From positions 8,377,001 through 8,441,000 of the forward strand of contig NC_092673.1 of NCBI RefSeq assembly GCF_964355755.1: a stretch of 64,000 nt of DNA, given 5' to 3'. The stretch comes from Antedon mediterranea (taxonomy: Eukaryota; Echinodermata; Crinoidea; Comatulida; Antedonidae). Both the position numbers and the translations under genes were made by a program. Below the pieces are notes generated by a model that was given only the letters and a program-made list of their open reading frames with translations, was not told the origin of the DNA and made no database searches. Below are positions 12,701 to 22,000 of this stretch, piece after piece. Within the stretch, counting starts at the first letter, position 1, and every line of letters begins with the position of its first letter.

Positions 12701-14083
12701 GGGAGACGGAATCCTTTGATGTGTATAATTGCACCGTGCAAGTTATTAAGAATGGTAAGTAACAGTTACTTAGTAACACTATCGACTCTTTGTCCGAAAA
12801 CAGTATTGATCATTTTTGGAAACTCCGTTATTTTCGCTTGAAAAATAAATTTTTAATGCTTTTAGTTTTTACCACAAAAATAAGACTTATAGCAATGCAA
12901 AAAGTAAGGACATACTTGTATCCATAGAATCATAATTGAATTTACTGCATTAAACTTTATTTATATTGCGTCTATATCATGGATTCAGGCATTAACACAA
13001 TATTATGAACTTTGTCATATCATTTTGTATTTGACTTAATTTTAATATGATAATGATTTAGCTTTAATGGAATTTTAAGCCTACTCTATATAAACATGTA
13101 GAGACGGAGAGATGTTTCTTTATTTACGTGATGATCATTGGGCGTCCTCTCACACATTTTTATAAATCCTAAATTCACCCCTGTTTATAACACCTTCTTA
13201 CATTAGTATTATAAACCGTTTCTGAAGAAAATGCATTACAAAATTGTCCATTTAATTTGGAAACTTTCCATTGTTATTATAATTATTAATAAGCATAAAT
13301 AAAGTAGAACATTAAACACAATCTTTATGCATTAACCTTTCTGCTAACAACGTGTAGTTCCAAATTACACTAAGGCCTCCTGGAAACATTTTGCCCGATT
13401 TCAAATACAATACAATTTACCTTCGTCCCGGCTAAATTCGTAACAATAATCATTGTGATATAACTGTTATATAGGCGTAGATGATATCGAATCAACTGCT
13501 GATGAAAATGGGATAGCTTACAGGGAGTTCTGGAAATCTAGGAAATGTAGATGTCCTGAGATTCAAGCTAACAAGAAGTACCTTATAATTGGAGTTGACG
13601 GATTAAAGACAACTGATAAAGACGGATTGACAGTGTAAGTTTTACTTGACCATCACTATAATTATACTTGATACGGGTTAATGACCGCTTCAATTTGAAC
13701 AATGTTTTATACAGTACAGTTTGTTCAATACCGGTATACTTTTAAATTGACCGTAAATGAAAATTGAGTCCGAAATTACAATTTATTGAGTCCAAAATTG
13801 ACAATTAAGTCGAAATTTAATTTTGGCTATAATATAACAGATATTGTTTAAAAGGTTGATGTCGTCAAAATTATTACATTATACATACAAGTGAAAATTA
13901 AATAATAACTACAAATTAATGTATATATTTACTATCTCCTGCAGATATAAGTATTTAATTGATGATCAGACATATGTAGAGTATTGGCCTGGAGTTGGGC
14001 GGAACGGGAAACAAGCAAAGAAAAGATTAAAGAAATTAAACGGTCTGAAAGCTGAAATGCAAGAAAATGGCTGTGGAATATAA
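440..14083 (+). CDS. C3: Complement C3-like thioester protein, 3' part (21 exons, 5' end outside window)
   Basis: Joined exons: 440-725, 1117-1345, 1533-1745, 2178-2292, 2399-2500, 2743-3037, 3556-3727, 3911-3988, 4997-5177, 5416-5666, 7618-7782, 8114-8173, 8631-8923, 9185-9272, 9396-9467, 10009-10114, 10706-10798, 11586-11663, 12674-12754, 13475-13634, 13945-14083. All have AG/GT borders and compatible phases, giving about 1084 residues. Domain order seen: anaphylatoxin, MG7, first CUB part, thioester domain with GCGEQ and a catalytic-type His, second CUB part, MG8, anchor and C345C. In the family, C3 is a secreted protein cut by a convertase; the exposed thioester then binds covalently to surfaces and opsonises them. 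The His and the C345C tail favour C3 over A2M or C5. A C4-like cleavage site is present, so an ancestral C3/C4/C5 type is possible. Signal peptide and beta chain are not in the window. Confidence 0.93.
1117..1345 (+). CDS. C3: C3-like exon: alpha' N-terminus to MG7
   Basis: The acceptor is TTTTTCTAG and the donor is GTAAGT; its first base completes an ATG codon begun in the previous exon. It encodes an ITKWQIQAVSVSP segment followed by MCVADP, FFIQLDIPYSIVRGEQVEI and VFNYQ. These align with the human C3 stretch around ICVADP and LPYSVVRNEQVEI. This is the A2M-family signature region of MG7, with near line-by-line similarity. Confidence 0.95.
1533..1745 (+). CDS. C3: C3-like exon: MG7
   Basis: This is a phase 0 to phase 0 exon of 71 codons, with acceptor TTGTAG and donor GTGAGT. 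It encodes beta-strand sequence with TVTYPMIPLRVGEFKITVLAF, matching the C3 stretch with VPLKTG and EVEVKAAV. One Cys (GICSEA) corresponds to the free or paired Cys of MG7. Confidence 0.92.
2178..2292 (+). CDS. C3: C3-like exon: MG7 to CUB junction
   Basis: It starts with PEGV, as in C3 VPEGIR, and ends in an acidic EEDDHDMFQAE linker. Phase 0 in, phase 1 out; acceptor CGACAG, donor GTAAGA. The acidic insert is longer than a typical C3 linker here. Confidence 0.88.
2399..2500 (+). CDS. C3: C3-like exon: first part of CUB
   Basis: It encodes DIIDIRLPPDAIDGTAHCKIRITG, leading into the thioester domain. Phase 1 in and out; acceptor CGTTTAG, donor GTAAAC. It is short (34 codons) and sits only 106 bases after the preceding exon. 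Confidence 0.85.
2743..3037 (+). CDS. C3: C3-like exon: thioester domain with GCGEQ
   Basis: The thioester motif Gly-Cys-Gly-Glu-Gln is at 2811-2825, preceded by KKPT and followed by TLIRMGP, as in C3 (TPSGCGEQNMIGMTP). Cys and Gln form the internal thioester that makes the covalent bond to targets. The exon ends after DTSSTW, where C3 has STW. Acceptor TTTGAAG, donor GTTTGT (weak but phase-correct), phase 1 in and 2 out. Confidence 0.96.
3556..3727 (+). CDS. C3: C3-like exon: thioester domain, catalytic histidine
   Basis: It begins LTAFGTK and reaches VHHREM at its end, aligned with VIHQEM of C3. The His codons are 3710-3715. In the C3/C4B type this His attacks the thioester and directs binding to hydroxyl groups, so the protein is probably hydroxyl-reactive. 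Acceptor TTTTAG, donor GTAAGG, phase 2 in and 0 out. Confidence 0.94.
3911..3988 (+). CDS. C3: C3-like exon: thioester domain alpha helices
   Basis: It encodes GGVQGDVSFTAYVLITLLECDICDEH, aligned with the C3 stretch with LTAFVLISLQEA and DICEEQ. Phase 0 in and out, 26 codons; acceptor TTTTTTAG, donor GTAAGT. Confidence 0.93.
3989..4996 (+). other. Intron with a LINE fragment
   Basis: This intron of about 1 kb separates two thioester-domain exons. It contains a minus-strand reverse transcriptase remnant (listed separately) and is otherwise AT-rich sequence with no further feature. Confidence 0.7.
4620..4870 (-). mobile_element. LINE reverse transcriptase fragment
   Basis: On the minus strand the frame reads LTEWCKNNNLILNTKKT followed by an M-I-I-D-FRK segment. 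This is the palm to thumb stretch of non-LTR reverse transcriptases (W-C-x-x-N-x-L-x-LN-x-x-K-T ... DFRK), ending near a LG motif. The upstream catalytic motif is degenerate. It is a short dead fragment. Assignment to a CR1/L2-like clade is only a guess. Confidence 0.72.
4997..5177 (+). CDS. C3: C3-like exon: thioester domain
   Basis: It encodes an AIDKAVMFLE segment and then RPYAVAITAYALTLANSR, matching the C3 stretch with AGDFLEANY and YTVAIAGYALAQMGR. Acceptor TTCTAG, donor GTAATA, phase 0 in and 1 out. Confidence 0.94.
5416..5666 (+). CDS. C3: C3-like exon: thioester domain C-terminal helices
   Basis: It encodes VETTSYALLTQVL and SWLTEQRNYDGGFVSTQ, matching C3 VEATSYALL and RWLNEQRYYGGGYGSTQ. 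The first half (about 45 residues with WYVRRP) is longer than in C3. Acceptor CTATAG, donor GTATGT, phase 1 in and 0 out. Confidence 0.96.
5667..7617 (+). other. Intron with diverged ~150-bp tandem repeats
   Basis: This 1.95-kb intron interrupts the end of the thioester domain. It holds the 150-bp repeat listed separately and a TTA microsatellite near 7408-7435. No further exon is needed, since the flanking phases (0/0) join. Confidence 0.7.
6430..6850. repeat. Degenerate tandem repeat, unit about 150 bp
   Basis: Two clear copies lie at about 6546-6698 and 6699-6850, with a weaker one before them. Each carries the same order: an AATGCTG-T block, an ACACTTTGCCACC-like block, AAAATCA, and a GGCGGCCATTTT end. 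The copies are diverged. The period is read by eye. Confidence 0.65.
7618..7782 (+). CDS. C3: C3-like exon: end of thioester domain, second CUB part
   Basis: It starts DTVIALQALNAYSD, matching C3 TFMVFQALAQYQ, and continues into ELNLQCTIT, as in C3 ELNLDVSLQ. Acceptor TTTCTAG, donor GTGAGT, 55 codons, phase 0 in and out. Confidence 0.94.
8114..8173 (+). CDS. C3: C3-like exon: CUB
   Basis: A 20-codon exon encoding NGFIVIDTTGSGIGQAQ, which corresponds to the GxGxGx beta strand of C3 (VTAEGKGQGTLSV). Acceptor TTCTTAG, donor GTATGT, phase 0 in and out. Confidence 0.9.
8631..8923 (+). CDS. C3: C3-like exon: end of CUB, linker and start of MG8
   Basis: It begins VEVRYNSDA, as in C3 VVTMYHAKA, and ends YMLNIRACAR, as in C3 MILEICTRY. 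Between them is a hydrophilic linker of about 70 residues with Cys residues and the sequence R-S-R-V-G-R-S. R-V-G-R (8868-8879) fits the minimal furin rule R-x-x-R and sits just before MG8. C4 has its alpha/gamma processing site in this position. Human C3 has no such site. Acceptor TTTTTCAG, donor GTATCA, phase 0 in and 2 out. Confidence 0.9.
9185..9272 (+). CDS. C3: C3-like exon: MG8
   Basis: It encodes YHGHEKTGMSIIEVGIYSGF, aligned with C3 DATMSILDISMMTGF. Phase 2 in and 0 out; acceptor ATTTAG, donor GTAAGT. Confidence 0.93.
9396..9467 (+). CDS. C3: C3-like exon: MG8
   Basis: 24 codons: KKYEFQDRSVVFYLDS, matching C3 [20 protein letters not shown]. Acceptor TTTTAAAG, donor GTAAGT, phase 0 in and out. 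Confidence 0.92.
9502..9621. mobile_element. Short MITE-like inverted repeat
   Basis: The left end CTTGGTCCCCACTAGGACGC and the reverse complement of the right end, CTTGGTTTCCACTTGGACGC, match at most positions. The element is about 120 bp and lies in an intron of the C3-like gene. No clear target-site duplication is seen. Confidence 0.55.
10009..10114 (+). CDS. C3: C3-like exon: MG8 end
   Basis: It encodes VCVNFRAER, then QPVAVHVYDYYEPG, matching C3 CLAFKVHQ and QPGAVKVYAYYNLE. Acceptor AAGCAG, donor GTAGTG (weak), phase 0 in and 1 out. The downstream exon joins perfectly. Confidence 0.92.
10481..10612. mobile_element. Short MITE-like inverted repeat
   Basis: The left end (GAGAGCTT ... TTTGCAACGAC) and right end (GTCGTTGCAAA ... 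AAGCTCCC) are inverted copies with a few mismatches, spanning about 130 bp. It lies just before the anchor-region exon. Low copy evidence in this window, so the family is unknown. Confidence 0.45.
10706..10798 (+). CDS. C3: C3-like exon: anchor region
   Basis: It encodes EEKCTDFYHPEPGSDLLNLLC, then DADMCICAAG, matching C3 EESCTRFYHPE, KLNKLC and ELCRCAEE. The Cys spacing of the anchor region is kept. Acceptor CCACAG, donor GTACGA, phase 1 in and out. Confidence 0.94.
11586..11663 (+). CDS. C3: C3-like exon: start of C345C/netrin domain
   Basis: It encodes NCALC, then LIDEACSQNRDY, matching C3 NCFIQ and LDKACEPGVDY. Acceptor GAAAG, donor GTAAGT, phase 1 in and out. Confidence 0.9.
11664..12673 (+). 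other. Intron with a frame-shifting candidate mini-exon
   Basis: The flanking exons join directly and give the expected C345C sequence. At 12421-12445 there is a 25-base block with a good acceptor (GATTTAG) and donor (GTAAGA). Its own open frame would read ENDYDDDE, but that is not the frame entering from the upstream exon. Inclusion would cause a stop within five codons. I leave it out of the main model. Confidence 0.6.
12674..12754 (+). CDS. C3: C3-like exon: C345C domain
   Basis: It encodes AFEITVNN, then SFDVYNCTVQVIKNG, aligned with C3 [21 protein letters not shown]. The N-C-T forms an N-glycosylation sequon. Acceptor CAATAG, donor GTAAGT, phase 1 in and out. Confidence 0.9.
13475..13634 (+). 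CDS. C3: C3-like exon: C345C domain
   Basis: It encodes REFWKSRKCRCPEI, then NKKYLIIGVDGL, matching C3 RTFISPIKCREAL and KKHYLMWGLSS. Acceptor ATATAG, donor GTAAGT, phase 1 in and 2 out. Confidence 0.92.
13945..14083 (+). CDS. C3: C3-like terminal exon: end of C345C and stop
   Basis: It encodes YLIDDQTYVEYWPG, matching C3 YIIGKDTWVEHWPEE, then a lysine-rich stretch and a final Cys two residues before the end. The TAA stop is 14081-14083. In C3 the last Cys is also near the C-terminus (FGCPN). Acceptor CTGCAG. Confidence 0.95.
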
Positions 14084-14131
14084 GACACAATATTATTATT
14101 ATTAATTAGTAATAGTTTTTGTGGAAAAACA

Positions 14132-14137
14132 AATAAA
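14132..14137 (+). promoter_or_regulatory. Poly(A) signal AATAAA of the C3-like gene
   Basis: A canonical AATAAA lies 49 bases after the stop codon. The region just after it is AT-rich. This would give a very short 3' UTR; other AATAAA copies further on could extend it. Confidence 0.6.
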
Positions 14138-15978
14138 CATAAATATAACTTGCTGATAAAATACTGCGCTCAAATATAATTTTGAGAACATTATAATAAT
14201 TTCTTACAGATGAATCAATCATTAATACTACAAACCGTCGTCTAAAGTTTTCAATGCATGGCAATAATCACGTACTTTGTCACCAATGTTTTTTATTAGC
14301 ATGTTGCCAAATAAATTACTTGCTTTGCCCGGTCTGTATCTAGATAATATACATTATCACATGTGATAGTACTATTGACCATAACCTACAGTAATCCTTA
14401 ACTTCACTTTACATGATTTCTGCAAATAGTTATATGCCAATAGACTATTATATCTATAGATTTTCAGAGAAACTTACAAAAGCTGGATATCTTCAATCTG
14501 GGGCAAATATTAAATAGCACGCACCTCTATGATTATATTATACACAAACATAATTATGTCTCAAAATAAAACAAGTATTGTACTAAAAAGAAGTAGTGCC
14601 TACGAATGTGAACGGCTGTAAACTTTAGGTGAACATTAATCATTATTTTCTTCTAAATTGTAAAGATGCTTGTTATTGGTTTAATATTTTTGCATATTAA
14701 ATAGAATAAACGTTTGTTTATTGCTGCTAAAAGTTTAGTACTTAAGAGTATCACTTAGTATCACTTAAGAAGGTTACCGTAACCATGAAAATGTCTTTAT
14801 TAAGATTCCGGGTAGAAGGGAAATTTAATATTGGAATAGAATTTACATTAATATACTTCAATAAAACCATTAACAGCAACCAATTTTCGGAATCATTTTA
14901 ACTCATGTGCATCTGTTTTTAGCAGGCATGAACATTAATAACGTGGGTGTAGTTCAGTGATAAATCTTAAATAAATGAAGCTTAGCAAAACTTTATTGGT
15001 AACGGAAGTATGACATGTCTATAGTTTGGTTCACATAGATGGATATTTGTTTAACTTTAAAGTGAAGACGATTTAGTACAAAATTGAATATCCTGTCGGA
15101 TACAGATGGGTTTTTATTGATTGAAAATCGCCGACAATTTATTGTCACTGCCAGTCGTATGGGAGGAGTGTACAGTGATCAGCAATCTTCTGATCTCGTT
15201 TAAACCGTTAATAACTCTTTTGAAAACATGTGCATGTGCATACGGTAGGTAAAAAGATGAATAAAATTATTCTTATATTGTTCAGTTTCAAAAACATTTT
15301 AAAATTGATAATTGAGTAGGTTGTGTGTAACGTTGGGTATGTTACATCCTCCGTACACCTTTAATTGATATTTGTATTATGGAACAAATTCAATGTAAAT
15401 GTTCTAAATAGACGAGCTTAATGTTTTTGGTAAAAGGAACACCATTTTCCACAACTGACATAGACAGATAGGTATAATATGAAATTAATGTGTAAACTGA
15501 ACTGTTGAACTGAACACTGGTTACAATCTTTTCAATTATAGTTGGGCTAACGCGATTCATAAGTTCAATTTTGATACCTATTGGATTTGAAGTGCGAGGC
15601 CTTTACCAATTAACGAAATACATTTTTACAGAGAAACTGAACATTATTGCACGAATTAAATGTCATAATATAGTTCAACTATGTCTTTTTTAATTTACGT
15701 TCACAAGATCCAAGGATATCAAAAGAAACACAGTGAGACAGTTATACTGGCAACATATTGCGTGTCATAGTTAAATTATAGGCTACGTAGTTCTAATAAT
15801 GTTAATTAGAAATGGGAAAGTCCTAAATGAAAATGCGTCTGGGTCTTTTCTTTTAAAGATAAATTTGGGGTACACTGGAAAATGTTTGGATAAATACGGC
15901 ATGTGTGTTCCAATTGAAGTTATTCGATCTGTGTTAAATTATTTTAATTAAATCCATTAAACCCAAAATAAGACATAA

Positions 15979-16044
15979 GAGAGGGTGGCCCAATGGTTAG
16001 AACATATCAAGCGGAAGGATCCGAGTTCGAATTCTGGTTGAGAC
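15979..16044 (+). repeat. tRNA-like sequence, probable SINE head or decayed tRNA
   Basis: An A-box-like TGGCCCAATGGTTAGAAC and a B-box-like GAGTTCGAATTCTGG are spaced as in a tRNA. The acceptor stem does not pair and the T stem has a mismatch and wobble pairs, so it is not a functional tRNA as written. A tRNA-derived SINE is the simplest reading. Confidence 0.4.
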
Positions 16045-16545
16045 TATTTCAATCAATTTATTTCCAATATTACCGGGCGGTTTGAATTTGTTTAATTTCA
16101 GTACATGTTTAAATTTATATAATATAATCAACACGCAAACAAATAATTAATAATAATAATAATAAATAATCTAAAAAGTTAGTTAATTTGTATTGGTTGA
16201 CGTTTAATATTTATTCTATATTACTGTTTGGACATATGTTTGTTTGTATTTAAACTCTCCTCTTTCAGGATTCGTGCTTCTTGTCCTCTCTCTTAATGAA
16301 AGTTATTTTTATATTTAGATGTATTGTATTTCATTATTGTGTTATGCGATTCTAAATAAGGAAACAAATGTTATTTTTTAATTGAATTGAATTACTTTGA
16401 CTACTCTGGGCGTTAACCTTTAAGGTGACGCTATAGAATAAGGAATGCTAGCTCTTATGAATCCGATACTTCAACGATTAAGATATTTAAAAATATCTAC
16501 TTTTAATTAATTCAAAAATAGCTGTGTTGTGTCCTTAAATGGCAT

Positions 16546-16589
16546 ATTTCTTCAGGCTTTGAAATAGCATGATACATGCCTGAAGAAAT
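16546..16589. repeat. Hairpin, 12-bp perfect stem
   Basis: ATTTCTTCAGGC and its exact inverted copy are separated by 20 bases. The stem is too short for a typical microRNA precursor. No function is assigned. Confidence 0.4.
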
Positions 16590-18844
16590 GTAATTTTTTA
16601 CATTTTTCAATTGACATTAACGGCACTGTTATGGATACTTTATAATCCAACTATCAAACGAAATTAAATCCTCACAGAAAGTTTTGATTTCGAACTACAT
16701 CTATACCCCAGGTAATGACCATGTCCTCTAATTCACATTACTGTATACTTAAACATACAGCACGTATCCCGTGGCTTTATAATTGTAAATTGAAATACCA
16801 CAAACTGTTGGAAACACAAAGGCCCTATTGGAAAAATATGTACGGTAGTTTAAGTAGTAGTAAATAATATAAAGTAAGTCAAGTATAGAAATAAAGTTAA
16901 ATATATTAATATTATAGGTAGGTAGGTTTTTAATATATATCCAAAGGAAAATCAGTGGCTTTATCTCAATGGAGATACAAAAAAAAAGCAAAAAGCTAAA
17001 TCAAAACGATAAAGTAAAACAGCCAGAAAAGTTAGCAGAGCTTTCGGGCAACACTAGCCCTTCATCAGTGCAAGTATTTTTTAATATAGTTATAGTTTCA
17101 ATATATTATGAAATAACTTTTTGATAATTAATGAATATAATAAAACTGAATGGCCAACTGGTAATGGCAAAAAATGCGAAATATAAGATAGGCTGGGATT
17201 CAATTAACGACACCCACCTAAACACAATGGTTAACGATGCAAAAACTTAATTAAAAAAAATTAGGATTACAAATATTCCCACAGTTTATTATTTCTACTT
17301 GCTATCAGTATGCTAATTGAATATTAGTTGCAAATCAAACTCAACCTAAGATGACATTGTGAAAAAAAGTGTCAGCAGGCAATGTTTGCCCCAAATTTCT
17401 AATCAATTAAAATCGTGACAACGGTTAAACGGTTTTTAATTTATTCACACGATAAATGCAAACATTCTCTTCAGAATGTATTTGACGACTTAATTTTGCT
17501 CATTCATGTCATATTTAGGTAATGGGAAAATATGCAAATACGATGCTGGAGACTCTGTTATAGTAAGTCGTCAATATTATTATTTCATAATCATTATTAT
17601 ATGCGCAAGCCATCGGGCGCGCTCTCAGCGGTCAAGGTTGACCGCGAAAATTGGTAACAGTCATTAATAGGAAAGTGGTGGACAACGTTTTTCATGAAAC
17701 ATCCCAGCATTCTTCTATATATTCACATGACCTCTCTAGCTTAGTGCTGGTCTTTACTCAGTAGGGATACCCACCACTGGATTACAAAGCATTATTTGAG
17801 AGTAGAAAATAGTAAATTTTAACTTTCCATTTTTATATATATATATATTATTTTTTTTATTAACAACCACATTTCAAACAGCTACCAACTGAAATTAGAA
17901 CCGAAAAGAAACATCAGTATCTAAATCATTATACAAAATGAACCGTGTAGGTATAGGCTTACTTTCCAAAGCGCAGTTTGCGTTGCACAAACGTCTGCAA
18001 ATACTGGTATGTATATTAGAACCCGGCATGTATGCTAGGAATATATTTGGCCAACGTTTTGTTTCTAATTGTGCTGCACACTCAACCACTATTTACGAGT
18101 AAAAAAAACATTGGCTGTAATTTTGGTTTTGTTATCCGGTAGGCCTACCTGTGTTTAGCCTACATAAATGCAGAAGTATAATTATGTTGATCATCAACTT
18201 ACGTTAAGCTATGGTTGTTGCTTTTGTTTTAAAGTCTGTCTCCTTCCAAAGTGAATCTATTGAAAATGACGTCATAGCATACATTATTCGGAAAGTTATA
18301 AACTTCTTTGTTCGGAACTTGACTCTTTAATTAATTAAAAAAATAATCTCAATTATCACCTCAGGTGAATAATACTTCGGTTTCAATATCTTTAAAAACA
18401 TTGGCATGGCATTCCATATAATACACAATGCTATACAATTGCATTTTGTTTAAACAAACAGCGCTTGTGGCTACGGTATGTTTTTCTTTAAAAATGCTAA
18501 AATATAAGAATGTCTATATGATAGCCTACAAAAGGCAACAGCTGAATGAATGGTCGGCCCTGTTAGCTGGCAATGAAAGAAGTAACATACTTATACAATC
18601 ATTATCTTAATTAACATTGTAAATTATATTCTGCCTTCTCTATTAAAAAATCTGTTCAAATCGTCTTATGGAAAAATAAAAACAACAACATTTCTCACCA
18701 ACAACAACATTTAAAACTACTTATATTAATGCAGACGTAGACGGCGATAAAAAAAAACACGATCTTGAATAACAAAATGAATGAAATGATCGAATTCAAT
18801 TTGATTTACTTTAATTATAAAAATTAAAAATAAAAACCAAGAAT

Positions 18845-19006
18845 GACGTTAAAATGTTTACCATGATTCCTAATCAAACCATGTTCCGGTCAAGCTCAAG
18901 TAGGTTATTCTGTATGTATTATTATGACGTTAGAATGTTTACCATGATTCCTAATCAAACCATGTTCCAGTCAAGCTCAAGTAGGTTATTCTGTATTTAT
19001 TATTAT
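18845..19006. repeat. 81-bp tandem duplication
   Basis: Two adjacent 81-base copies differ at only a few positions. Each begins GACGTTA and contains the same AATGTTTACCATGATTCC block. A third copy starts (GATGTTAG) but is cut short. The near identity implies a recent event. Confidence 0.85.
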
Positions 19007-22000
19007 GATGTTAGAAATGTATCTAGTAGGCCTATACTAAAACCAACTCTTAGTGGCCGCCAAAAAATGTACATCAATTAAAACATTTCATGGTGATTAA
19101 ATGTCCGAATTCTGGTATTCAAGTCTTAATAGTGAAATAAAAAGTGGAAATGATTGAGTCAAAAATATAACATAAGCTAAGCATCTATCGGCAAGTAATC
19201 TTGACAAGTTTGAAGTAAACACATTATCGGTTGGCATTGAAGAAATACTGTTTAAAAATTGGCGTTTCCTGTTATATCTTTAAAAAGCCTGTCCCAGAAA
19301 GCACTACCGCTTCAAGGTTATTCAATTGACAAATATATCCGATTTATTATAAAAGAAAGTCCTTCTATAGATTAAAGGATATTTTTTTATTGTATTGTAC
19401 AATGAGTGTGTACTGGTGTTACTTATGATAGTTATGTGCAACTATAGAGACTGTTTTTACTCCCTTTTTACTACATTATTTAGGCCTATTTTAAATCAAC
19501 TGCGCTGAATGCAGTTCTACAATGCATATTGACAGAAATAAAGAGATTTGTTTTTAGTTTTTCACTAGGCGATACATGTGAAACACGTGTGATGCTGTAC
19601 CACCGAATAATCCTAAGGTATTTCTAGTGGAGACATATATATATATATATATTTTACAGTACCGGAATCGGGTGAAGTAGGGCCTATTATAACTTTCCTA
19701 CCGACGATTTGTTTGAATGGGGATTGCAATCAAGTATTTGATAATGTTTAATTGTTCTTATTTTAATCATTATAGTATAAATAATTCACAATCGTATAAT
19801 CGTTCAAATTGTGTGATGTGTTTATTTCGGAGATGACAATGTTCCTCATCCCGACGGACGGTGTTTCCCGCAATAAAAACCAGTCCTATGCCACCTACGG
19901 ATTCGGAGAATGAAGTGTCAGTAACTATAGGTGGCGCTTTTACCCATGGCATTACGACCGGGATTACAATCAAGCACTGCTATTTTAACTTGTTTTTACA
20001 AAAATAATTAGTCTCTATGAACTTGATGGGTTATTCTCAACAATCCATAACTCATACATGATCCAGAGAAGATTTTTATTCTTTCTTTTTATTTAATTAT
20101 TAGACTTGTTGGTGTTGATAATCAATCCGAACCAGATGTATATCGTTTTCCACTAGTCAAATCGAAAAATGTGTCGACTAATGCACATGCGTATTTATAT
20201 TTTCAACAAATGCGACAAAACTCAGGAATGTGTTCGATTCACGAGAATATATTCGCCCATTAAAACACAGACTTCAGGTCCGTTCTGAAAGTGAAACGAG
20301 GTGCATATGTTTCATTAAAAAGTGGAACAAAATTAACTGCTCTTAAAACAAATTCTAGTTATCAAATTAGTAAATGACATAAACACAATACTGTCGGAAT
20401 TTGTATTACAAAACAATATAAATGAGTTATGTTGAAAATAACTATATTTTGAGCCCGGGGCATATTCATGCATCAAATGTGTGTAGTGTTTTTTTTATGG
20501 TAACTTAAACTTGAACCTGTCTGCGGTACGGTGTAGGGGCATATTTCCTTTCAGCAAACGGAAATCAAAGATAATCTATATCATGTCTCAAAACAGTAGG
20601 TTTGGACAAACAAATATACAACCAGCTTGGGTTGCTTATTTATGCCTACATAGATCGTTATAATCGATAGTCATCTGTCCAACTAGTTGCTGATGTGCAC
20701 ATGTAGGCCTATTGTGAATGGTGATCATTTACACGGCCTTCTATAGTCTTATCCGCACCAAATTGATAAGCTTAGTTATTTCCTTATCTTTGTATGACTG
20801 TCACCAAATACGTACATTATATATTCATACATATTTTCTATGAAGTAATAAAAACCACAAAATATTATTTTGTAAATCTTTACAATTTTAATAGAACCCA
20901 ACATTTAAATCAAGTTGTTTTTTTAGAACGACACGGCCGTATGGGAACGATAGAAAATAATTCAACTAAATTAAAAACAAAGTAAAACTTATCATTATTG
21001 GTATTGAGAGAATCAAATATAAGTGATCAATAAACTGAATGCCACCTTTTAGTTGAAGACGTGACGTTTTGTCTGCGTAGCTTTTGATTGGCTATCAAGT
21101 TGGTTACAGGAACGTTCTGATTATGTAGATCACTTCCTTTGTCGATTGCATCCATCCACTCCTGGGGATTCGCAACCGCTCCCCGGGTCCTTGCCTCTAC
21201 GAATATCAACTCACGCTGGGTTTTCAGTTCAGTTTGAACCAAACTTTCGTCCACCCGGGTGCAAACTTTCTCTCAGAGTATTCTTTATTTTTTTATGTTT
21301 ACTTCTACATTTTGCTGTTTCAGACAGCCAACCAACAGTTATTTGGATTATCATATTATTTTATTCCCTAAACTGGTCGACGTGGTTACTTTGGTTCCTG
21401 TAGGAAATAACTTGTAGTGTGATGGAAAACAATATCGAAATTTCTATCGGAAGCGTATGATATCATCAAGCAATCAACACAGACAGGTTATCGGCGAGTG
21501 AATTTGATTTCATCTACTAGTATTAAACACAATAATGTGGTGGTATTGAGTGATCAACGGTGTTTATTTTAAATGATGGAATATACAGCCAAGTGTCATA
21601 CAGAATGAACGTCTTTTTCACAGGAATAAGGTAGGAACTTATACTTATATTAAAAAAAAAATTATATTATGCACTGTGAGTGTGAAAAGAAAACAAAATA
21701 ATAAACATTCATAAAAATATTAATGGTTTGATGATTTATGAGTTCTTCTCCTTCATCTGCTCTTAAACGACTGGTTTTACTCAATGAATCAATGCACTTC
21801 AACAGTATATCTGTCAAGAAAGAGTCACGGATTATTTATTATAAGTAAAGGGCCGACCCACAAAGCAACCCTTTTCACCTTCCATGAACCTCAGCATAAA
21901 TACCTGTGTATAGAAAATGGAGGAACGAAAGCCAGACTCAACAATATTTGGCGAAAACAACGTGTATGTTGTTTTAACTAACAGCGATGGTGTTTAATAA

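Larger units (their letters stand above)
14138..18844. other. Intergenic, no gene recognised
   Basis: AT-rich sequence with only short chance open frames. It contains a tRNA-like repeat (15979-16044), a 12-bp-stem hairpin (16546-16589) and a TA microsatellite near 17836. I see no coding signature on either strand. Confidence 0.6.

Noticed and set aside
19770-19973. 67-codon minus-strand frame
   Set aside because: No similarity recognised and no flanking exons; likely chance.
21027-21403. Overlapping open frames on both strands in a GC-richer patch
   Set aside because: No recognisable domain, no splice-linked neighbours, and the frames on both strands overlap, which suggests composition rather than coding.
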